Assembly: GCF_000003605.2 (NCBI RefSeq)
Contig: NW_003137821.1
Coordinates: 430,586-494,585 of the forward strand
Source: Saccoglossus kowalevskii
Taxonomy: Eukaryota; Hemichordata; Enteropneusta; Harrimaniidae
DNA: 64,000 bases
Reading direction: 5' to 3'
Shown here: positions 49,701 to 61,300 of the stretch, piece by piece
Layout of the letters: every line of letters starts with the position of its first letter
How positions within the stretch are numbered: position 1 is the first letter of the stretch
The notes under the pieces: generated by a model
Told to the model about the DNA's origin: nothing
Databases searched by the model: none
The model's input: the letters and a program-made list of their open reading frames with translations, nothing else
Program-made: the position numbers and the translations under genes

Positions 49701-52700
49701 TTATCTGAATTATGTGTAAATAAATAAATGTATTTTACAAAGATTTATTGAGACCTTGTGAGATCTAGTGATTGCTGTGCACGCATTCATCGATGCTCTG
49801 ATGCTTAGAATGATTTGCTTAGGTAAACAGAAATATTGATTATCATCATATTCAAAAATGCAAAACAATGGTACTGCATTTATTCTCCTTATTTGGAAAT
49901 TTAACTTCCCATTAAAGTAGAATACCAATATTCAAATTGAAATTGTATTCCTTATATAGCAATTCCACTTCTTAATAAGGTGGATGAAACTACATGTACG
50001 TTTTAATTAGATATTTTATAGATATGGCGTCCATAGCGTAAAAACAAATGTAACATTGAATATTATGATTGTTGTTTACAGATGCTTGCACAAACTGAAC
50101 TCATGGCAGCTGGCAATGATTGGGTCACTGCCACAGTTTTCTCCATCTGCCAAGCTGTGGATTACTCCAATGACGATATCACTATGTTCACGGACATCTT
50201 TTGCAAAGTAAATTGGACTCTGTTAATAGAAGACATGAAGAAGGAAATGTACCTTAATGAGTTCATTACCATGGTCAGTGGCAACATTATTAATTGTTTG
50301 GGAGGGGGAGCGAGGGGGGGTTGGGTTACATAATATGTTTATCTGTTTTTGGAACCCCATGAGGTATTGAATTCACACATATGATCAATGTCAAGGATTC
50401 AGATTTTCTTCAGAATATTGGTGATTTAAGCCTTGTTCACATGTACAAGAAAACTGAGTATTATTTTACTGTGTAAAATGATCAGCGTTCAAATCTAAAA
50501 TCTGTCAATACGGGGGTCGCTTTAATTTCACATTGACAAAAAAAAAAAAACACAGAAAAAATCAAAATCAATTCCCATATTACAAATTATACTGTAACAT
50601 TTAGAAGAACCAAATCCTGTGTCACTTTATAATTTCAGTTTGCGCCTCACCCACTGACAAACTTTACATATGGATGGAATAGTACAGTGTCAAATTACAG
50701 CGTAATTATGCCAGAATTGACTACCATTGATTGGGAAGAGTACTGGTACAACCAAGAAAAACTGAATGAAAACATAAACAACACTATTAATAATATAATC
50801 CAGCAGATGTCACAGTACAATACATCGTTTGACAATATGTGGTCAGGAATGTGGGACTATGATTTCATGAATGATCCCTGGCAGATGTAAGTAGAACATA
50901 GGAATATCAATTTATTATTTTATTTGTTTTGTTTTTCTTATTTCTACTCACAAATGGTTTTCCTGTGTATCCCAGAAAATTGTTATGTGTAAAATTGCTT
51001 TAAATTTGTTTCAATAATATTATTTATTATCTTGGAAGTTTAAACTATAGTAAATTCCTTCTTTCATCAAAATTCATACAATTACCCCTTTGAAAACTAT
51101 ATTTTGATGCAATTTACTATAATTAATCCCTGTTTGGATGAAGTCCGAATCTGTGGATAGATTGTTCTCTGTGATTAATATGTTTCCTGGTATGATCACA
51201 TTTAAAATTCATATATACATTACATATCTTAGATGACATATGCACGTCCATTCGCTTAAGGTAGAAGCCTACTCATAAATTAAAATACTCAGAATTTATT
51301 CATATTGCATTAAACTGCACTCCAAAGGCAATATAAGGATATTGACGTAAAAAAAGTTGGGGGTCACCAGCTTTTTTTCAAGAAATTGATGGTTGTATTT
51401 TAGTGGAAAGTCACCATTTTGGCACTATTTTAATGCTTTTACCATAGGTTACTATGGCAGAGATATGCAATATCTCAAAATCTGGTGACATAGGCTGAAA
51501 AAAATCATATATTATTAATGAAGGAGTACTTTTTGTTGTTCTGAATTATTTAAAAAATTGGGGTTTTAAAAAGTGTCAAAAAATGCAATTTTTCTTTAAC
51601 ATTGTGTTCTATGGAATTTTTCTAAAAATAGCAATTTTCAAGAAATATTAGGACACGTTTCTCAAAAAGCTTAACTGTAACACACAAAATAATGCTATTT
51701 CATTGTACCATGGGACATTAGCTTCATGATTGTACATAATAAACTAATGAACATTGTCATGCGATTTATGACCAATTTTGTCAACAATTGTGACTTGGCT
51801 TCTCCCTTAATGATGTGATTCAAGTTAGCTGAATGGTAGCCATTTTTGTGCCAAAAATTCACCAAAATCTATTATTTCCACCATTTTTGTATGAATGGGT
51901 TTTATTCAAGCTTGGTAAATACATTGAACATTATGGGAGCTTGATGCACCTCATTTTGTTTTTCATATCGGATTCAAAATGGCTGACTGGTGGCCATTTT
52001 GTTTTCATGAATTCTGCTCCCGAGCTTTATCCATATCATGTCCAATCAAAATTTTACAGAAAATAACTATTAATAAAAATCTATAGAACATTTTTTGAAG
52101 GTTTTTACGATGTTGGACTATCCATAGATGAATGAAAGTAAGAACTGATTGTAGTCTAGGTTACATAGTATTACATTGCATATGTTTTACAGAATGTTTG
52201 GAAATATCAGCAAAATGATGCAGTCAGCTTTTGGTGGGTCTGCGATGTATCCAGCAGCTTTTGCTCAACAGATGAAAACACAGACCTTGTTTTTGAAAGC
52301 TTTAAACCGCCACTTTGAAATTATGGAAGGTAAGTCAGGCTACTTTAATAATTAAACTTTTAATAATTAACTTTTAAACTATTATTGATCTTCATGAAAA
52401 AGTATGAATCAGTGTTCAAAATAAGTACAGAGTAATAATTATAAACTCTTAGTAGCTGCTGATATGGAAAGTAAAATAAATAAATTGGCCAAATCGAGCA
52501 TCTGTTATATCATATCACTTCATTGTAAAATGACTAATTTTCACTGGGTTTAAATTTCACTGATTTACCATTTCAGGACAATTCAATAGGTTTATCATTT
52601 AGATAATTTGTTCTAAGCTAAATTTTACATATTCACTGGGTTTTAATTTAGCGCATTTTCCAGTCAGAGTAATAAGCAAAAATAAAACCCAGTGAATAAT

Positions 52701-55700
52701 CAACCCCTTTACAGTGGACTTCTTTCCTGGTACTTGATGCTGTCATTATCCCCATTGACTAGAACATGTCATTGGTTTGTTAAATTAACATATTGAGTAC
52801 TGGTCTCATTGCAACATTTAATTTTGAGAAAAAGCATGCTTGTTCAATGCGATAATATAAAATATAAAAACCTCTGGATCTATGAATGAGTCAAGATATG
52901 TGTGAAAAATACGCTGTCAAGGAGATTGCAAACTTTTCACACAAGATTTAGTTCAGAGCTCCAAGGCAACAAGGAAATTGAGGAATTTGATATATATCAG
53001 CCTAAAACCACCCAACTTTGAATAAAACTCAAAAATCTGTTGAAATGAATCATCAATAACCACTGGACTATGGAAAATACAAGTTGGAAACAATCACACA
53101 ATATTTACTTCCTGCTTATGAGAAGAATACTTGTATTACATGAAAAAGTAACATAAGTTCTGGATTAAATTTTAATTGATTTTGCCATATTGGGGTGTTT
53201 TTAAGCTATAGACTATATTTAACAGAAATCTTAGTATTTAAAAAAAAACATTCATCATTTTAACAGGCATAGCAAATGGTGAGGACGTCTTGAACGGCAC
53301 AGAGATAACAAAATTCTACACTGGGCTGGTAGAAGCTATGGAGAATTTCCCAGCCATGTTGGAGGCCACCATTAAATCATTGAATGATCCTGAAATGGTA
53401 TGTAAATATTTGTGTTGGAGTGCCACGTTTCTTGCACAATGTTTGTCTGTATTATGTGTAAATAAATAAATGTTTTTTACTCTCACTGTGAATGTTGCAG
53501 AGGACCAAGGATATATAAGAGACAGGGTTTTAACTCTGCTGTAAACGAAATGTACTGTATGTGCCGTACTCCTTATTTGGAAATCCCACTTCCTAATAAG
53601 ATAGGATACTGATATTCAAAATGAAACTTACTCCTTATATTGAAATCCCACTTCCTATTAGGTACAGGGGTTCTTCCAGACAGGGGAACAGGGGCGCAGC
53701 GCCCTCATACACTGGGTTTGCGCCCTCTTACCGAACCTTGAACAGTAAGCAGATTATGATCAGTTATAACAGTGTTACCATAGTAACAAAGGTGTGCTCC
53801 CTCTTAAAATTTTTTTTTAGAAAAAACCCTGAGGTAGCCTAAAACTACATTTACTTCTTAATTAGATATATTATATCCCCTAATAAGGTACGGCGTCCAT
53901 AGCGTAAAAACAAATGTAACATTGCATAATATGATTGTTGTTTACAGATGCTTACACAAACTGAACTCATGGCAGCTGGCAATGATTGGATCACTGCCAC
54001 AGTATTCTCCATCTGCCAAGCTGTGGATTACTCCAATGACGATATCACAATGTTCAGGGACGTCTTTTGCAAAGTAAATTGGACTCTGTTAATAGAAGAC
54101 ATGAAGAAGGAAATGTACCTTAATGAGTTCATTACCATGGTCAGTGGCAGCATTATTATTTATTTGGGAGAGGGAGGGGGGAGGGGGGGTGTTTATGGTA
54201 ACACATCGTCTCCTGATGCCGTTTTTATCCCATACATTTTGGCTTTCTGTGGAGGCTTTTAGCAGGCAGAAAATCTGTTCGAATACCACAAAGTGTTGAA
54301 TGTACGCATATGATCAACATTTTCACTAGAATACTTGTAGTGTAATCTGTGAGATTAAATTTCTTCTTCTCACAAAAATTTCATTATTATTTGTAAATTT
54401 CATATTAATTTTTCGTTTGAATCTAATAAATTTAACTTTTTTTTTATAAGATAATGGTATCATGATTGTAAAAAGTCTATCATCGAAGGAGCTCCTGCTC
54501 GATTATTGGCTCCCCATCTAACAAATGAGACTTTTATTTGGAAATGGGAGTGCTTTCATAGACATATTTATCATTGAGGTCGCTTAGTTGAATATATTCT
54601 GAAAACATTAGAATATGCCGTTTTGTAAAAAGCCGTTTAAGCACTCATTTGAACGCTCATTTTTTTTTTTCGTTAACTACATCACCAACATTGGTTCCAG
54701 GTTATTGACGTCACATTTGGACATATTTCTTTGTTTATATTGGATGCAGATATGCTATCCTCGGGGGCGGAGCTACGTCACGGACGTTCCACGTTGCTAC
54801 GACACGCAACACTGTACATGCATTTCTACGGGCTCTGTGCGCGCCAGTGAAAATTCAAGAAAACAACACAAACTCAACTTTGAAGTAATCCTGAACAACC
54901 AAATTTAGATTTAGAAATTTACACACGTAGGGCTAATCGTGTTATACTGTTCAGGGGAGTCTCAACCACCATCCCAAAGTATCGTTTTCTGTGAGTTTTT
55001 GGCCTTTGTTTTCACCGCCAGGGTTGCCAAGCGGTGAAAATGCCGGGATGTCCGCCCCCGAGGATAGTACATGATGGAGTTCATAGGATCGTGCCATTCA
55101 CAAAAACATTTGCATGATTTTTGCTGTCACTTTAGGCTATGATCTCTCAATAAATTATTAGTACAAGTCGAGAAAAGATTATTATAATATAATAAGGTTA
55201 TCACAAGAATACCGCAAAGTATACACTCAGGCGGTATGCTACACATTAGTTGATACAATCACGGTACCGCCTTTATGCATACTTCGCTGTATTCTCATGA
55301 TATCCTAATGTTTTCACAAATAAGCGCAAGTTGTTGGAAAAACTGAATAAAAAAACATGCCCATCTAACAAATATTTGACGGTTACTGGAAATACCAAAT
55401 TTTGTTTGTCCTAATGTGGCAAATATAGTACATTGCAAATATTCATCTGTATATAAACCAAATCCTGTGTCACTTTATAATTTCAGTTTGCGCCTCACCC
55501 ACTGACAAACTTTACATATGGATTGAATAGTACAGTGTCAAATTACAGCGTAATTATGCCGGAATTGACTACTGTTGATTGGGAAGAGTACTGGTACAAC
55601 CAAGAAAAACTGAATGAAAACATAAACAATACTATTAATAATATAATCCAGCAGATGTCACAGTACAATACATCGTTTGACAATATGTGGTCAGGAATGT

Positions 55701-58251
55701 GGGACTATGATTTCATGGATCCATGGCAAATGTAAGTGGACATATTTGGCATATTCAGAAATTAATTTTTATTTAATTAGTTAGTTATTTTAGTTTTTTT
55801 TTTGTATTTTATCACCAAAAAGGTTTTCACCGCTCACTTTTACCTAAGTGAAGTTGCTTTTAATTGAGATTAATACAGTCCACACATTATTAATAGTATT
55901 AATTGAGGAATATGAATCTTAATTAATTTTTATGTAATTACAAAGACCTATTATTCCTAATTGTTTTCTCTTTTGTCAACCTAGTTTAATTTTGGTGTGA
56001 CTCGCAAGTATATATTTTCAAGATATGTTAATTTTTTGGTGAAAATAAAACTTTTATTAGACATAGAAATAAGTGGATAGAATAAAGACATTATACCTCT
56101 GATAATGTGAACCAGATGTTAGTCATATACTTTCCAAGATCTGTTTAGTAAATCAGTGTCGTAAACCAATATGTTGTTTTCATTATGTAATAGAATTCAT
56201 TTTTACCACCAAAAAAGTGACAAATATAGTTCACCTTTTCCCCATCATCCCATTGGCCAGTAGTTTTCCTTGTCACATTTTTTATTAGATGCGTGTATAT
56301 TTCTGTACAGTGAAACAGGACGAAATATGATTTATGACATCATATTTTTGTAAGATATATCTGGGGCCAGTATGTTTTTCCAACTTTAGAAAAAATGTAA
56401 TATATAGATATGTAGTAGCATTGTAACCAGGGAGGATAAATTTGTCTCGTAAATTTGGGTAACATTAGTGCTGGTATTTGTGATTTTCATGAAATTATGT
56501 ATTTTACTTTTTTTGTAACTATGTGGTTTTCCATTTTCTCGTAGAGTTGCAGCTACGCTGCGTACATATGAAGAGACCCCTGAATGGTCGTTTTATGGTC
56601 CTATATTTAAAATATCGCACCTATTAATGGATTCAGTGAATGCATTATTTGAGATAATTAGAAGTGAGTAAATGAATAGTAAACCATTTAAACGTCAGTC
56701 TTTTGTCACTTTTTCCAAAATAAACTAAAAATACATATTTTGTTCATATAGAACTCTGCGTGGCAGATTGATTTGAATGATCTAGCATATAATTTGCTTT
56801 ATATGCTTATGATGGAGATTTTCTAACACCAACAGCGAAAATTAAACATGGCCGAAAAAAAAATATAATTATGTACCGGGTAGTTGTCCAGCAGGACGGC
56901 TATACCATGGAAGGTACTAACGGAAGGAGCCACGACGCCTATCAAGTGACCACTTAAGCCTCTTAACTGGCTTATTTCCTTTTGTTTCAACCCAAATTAA
57001 TCCTGATATGGACATTGTATAGCTCATCTTTGATGTCGATGATAGTTTGCGATTGTTTACACAAGTAACGAGGTAGCGGAGTATGATACAACCCCGCCAT
57101 TTTTTTAATGTGACTATAAAATATATGCGCATTATGAAACTACGGTCATCACACATGTGCACTGGGTTTGTTTAGGTGTGAAGGGTCAAAATACGTATTT
57201 CACAACCGGAAATTTAACAGATGAACGTTTGACTTCACAAATTTCACATATTTTAATGATTAGCAATTGTAACTAGAACAAGATTTCGAGTGTCTACAAT
57301 AACAATTCCTAAGGACTCCTAAACAATATTATCACAGAGAAAGTGTCTAGGCATGCTCTTCTTTCGATACTATCTTTTCTGTTGGTGTTCGCCGATGTCC
57401 GGTGGTCAAAAATGTCGACAGTTTCGGGCGCGAAACCCACGCACTGTTATATCTGACAATTTTCCATTAAAGTTCGCCAAGATCTCCAGAAACAACAGCA
57501 TTCAAACTAGACGCCATTTTCAATATTGTACATGCGAAGTTCGACTATCGCTTCCGAACATGCTCCGAATATTACCGAATGCTCGAGATTAGCATAACCC
57601 ATTGTACGAAGGTGTTAAAAGCTAACAAGAACAATGTTTGTGAACAAACATTGACAAACGATCATGGGGTAAAGCTAAAACAATAGCGTCGTGGCTCTTT
57701 CCGTTAGTACCTTCCATGGCTATACCAAGACCAACTTCACAAAAATATCATCTGAATAATTTTCGGTAGCTATAAATTACATTCGTGAAAGTCATCAACT
57801 ATATTTTGAAGAATGCATGATTTTGATTATTTTTCCCCTTGTTTTATTTTTCTAGCTGATTCTCTCAATGACTTGGATATTGAAGTTGGGAATAACACCA
57901 AATTATTTATTGCCGGATGTCAGGAAATGATGAACTACTTCCCAGACATTTTACAAGTAGTACTTGAAGCATTTTATGAACCAATGAAGGTATTTATTTA
58001 TTTGTTTTTTTTGATTGTTTGTTTTTTTCATTTCATGACAATAACTAATAAATCTTCTAATTTTATTTTTGTTATTTTTGGTATAAAATGCTATTTTGGA
58101 CTTTAATTTTTTAAAATGGCTATATTGCCATGATATTCCTTACACATTATGCATCTCAAACAGCAGTTCTACATTTGTATATCAGTCAACAGGCTGCTGG
58201 TTTGTTTATTTATTTATTTTTATATTATGAATGTTATCAGTTTGTTTGTTC

Positions 58252-58295
<44 letters not shown>

Positions 58296-58320
58296 TTAAT
58301 TAATTAATTAATTAATTAAT

Positions 58321-58395
<75 letters not shown>

Positions 58396-61300
58396 TTCGA
58401 GTGTTAATTTGTATCAGTTTGTCCAATTATTGAATCACAATACTTTCTTTACAGGTTATGCAAATTACATCTCAGTTCGGACTAGAGCTCTTCTGTGATA
58501 ATGAAACAAGAGATACAATCTTTGCATTTCCCTCTTCTATGAACACTTCCTTCCTCGATGACTACTTCTGCAAAATCAACTACACAAATTTATTAGAAGA
58601 AAATGGATATGAAATTGGAATGGAGGTATGACGACGTTATCTTATTCATTGCTAGTATTAATTGTGAATCTCAGTTACAATAAGTTCGAATTCATATACT
58701 TTTACATATGCTTTTCACTTTTGCATTTTCTATGTAGATTTAAACAAAGCATTCAGCTTAGGGAAGGGGGGCTTTTTGTCTGTAAAATTAATGAGAACTG
58801 AAAACCCCATATCATTCAAAGACACATTTTTGTTGATTTTAATATATCCTGATCTAGAAATAGAATGACCAGTTTTTGCAACTGTGCAAGAGTTCTGCAT
58901 ATGTCTCAGTACCTTGAAAACAAACACTTGCATCTTTGGAACATTTTCACTGTGTTTTATTCATTGCATCGCAGGAAAAATGTACATTTGCATAACACAA
59001 TCAAAGAACTAATTGGTGTTCTTTTTACAGAGTGTGTTTTATCAGGTATTAACTTGAAATATGTTAGAAATAGTTGAGTAAATGTTAATCTCATTAAATT
59101 TAATAGATAGACTTCCACACCGTTCAGCTGCTAAACAATGAAACAAAAGTGGTATAGAAAGATAATGAGAGTATTGTTTGGTTTCACCACAGAAACTGAT
59201 TATGTTAATGTATTTGATATTTTTTTGCTATAATTCTGATGCATTCTTGGTAATTATTCCCAAAAATTACTTGTTTATTCTAAAATATCATGCTGAAAAC
59301 AATCAATCCACTTTTAGAGTATAGAAAATAGACATCCATTTAATGAAAAAAAGAAAAATAATTTAAAAAACATGACTTTTATAACTTTGTTGCACAGACA
59401 CATCCCTTACCTTTTTCATGGAAGCACCCCCTTCCCGTTATGCACGTCAACAAATTTGTGATTCCTAATATAAACAGACATGATGCTTCGAGACGATTCT
59501 CAAAAAAACTGTTATAATTATGTTTACAGATAGGGAAACTGATGATGTTGTATTCCGATGGGCAAGCTAATATAACTGATACATTGATGGACTGGGAAGG
59601 TTTCACCAAAACTATGCAAGAATTCAATGACAACATACAGTTATTTAAGAATGAAACTGTGATGAAGGTGATGTCAGAGTACAACTGGACGGAATTATTT
59701 CATGTGTTGGAGTCAGCTTTGTACAATTATGAAATGAATTATGGAGTTGGTACTGATGGGTAAGTAATGAATGGATTGATATTATTGACATATGGTAAAC
59801 ATGTCTCTTGCAGTGACTTTACCACATCCCAATCAAAATTTCAATAGCGAAATCTTTTTTGAGTAAAATCTGAAAATTGACTCAAATTTTGTCTGTTGGC
59901 TCCAAAATTAGGATTCATTGAAACATTGAAGAATATAAGAAAAAAATTGCAGACAAATTTGGGCAAGAAAGTCTGGTGGTGAAAATGTTAGACTCTTTCC
60001 ATGCATTCCAATTATCCCTAGAATTAACTAATTAATTTTTGTATACACCAATCTTCATAGTGTTGAAAGTCAGTCGCCATTTTTAACCTTTCCACTGTAC
60101 CATGTATTTCTATGAGCTCTGTACGAGCTGCTGTAGAACACAGGCTGAAGAACTGGAGAAAACAGCTAAAGTCACAAGGAAACATCACAAACTTAACTTT
60201 AAAGTAATCCTGTGCAACCAAATTTGTTCAAGAGAGTCTTGCCCACTTGTTTCTGGTTACCAGGCAGTGTGAAAATGCCTAGATGTTTGCTTCCAAGAAT
60301 ATTTAAAATTAGTTTAACATTCCAAGGTTTGTTTGTTTCAGGTTTTTACGAATCATAGCTCAGCAAATGACGATCATTGATGGAACTTTGGGTAATGACA
60401 ATATGGTATGGAACAGTGTTAAAACCTCCATCACTATGAACCATATGGTGTACAAATACATTAACACAAAGATGAATGGCATTCTGGGTAAGTTGTTTTA
60501 AGAACAGATCAACATTTTGCTCTTTATATTAATTTATTTTAATGTTTCATTCTTTTAAAATGTCAAAACACATCTGGAATATCGACTGAGAACTGCTATG
60601 TGAATATCTGCAATATTTAGTGCTTACAGGGATTTCATTTCACTCATTTTGAGTTTTAAATTCATGGATTTTCCCAGTAACACAATTATCACATTTACAC
60701 TAAGGCAATTTATCAGAGTCTGACAGGTGTACGAGTCAGCAAAAATGATCATGAAAAATTATCAAGAGCCCCCAACTTGGCTCCAATAAACCCTGACCAC
60801 CTAAACGAGAACTCCCAGTTCGAATCCAATAATGAGGCTTTAACAGTAAAATAGATAAACCCTGTTATTTACATTGGTATGAGGGAAACAAGACATCGAT
60901 ATCATCCTGGTGCAAGCTGTCAATTTAAATTAAGCCAGAATATAGTGTAGGATTAAAACAGTATTTACGTAAATGCTGACAAATCAGTAATCAATTTTGA
61001 TTATAAATAAACTAACAAATGATTTTATTATAATTCAATTCAGAAAATGGTCTAACATTGGAAGAGGTATATGGAAATGGAACTCTGTACATTGAACTAA
61101 TGAGACAGACATCAAAATTCATGCCAGATCTAATGGAAGTCATGATGACGATGGCTATGCAACCTGGCAAGGTGAGGTCACCCCCTTTCAAAACCATATT
61201 TTTTCCCCACCAAAATTTTGGTGCAAGATTTCTCACACTGTTTTTTTTATATTTTTTATCATTTTTTGAACCAGACATACTTTCTTATTGGCTGCAGCGA

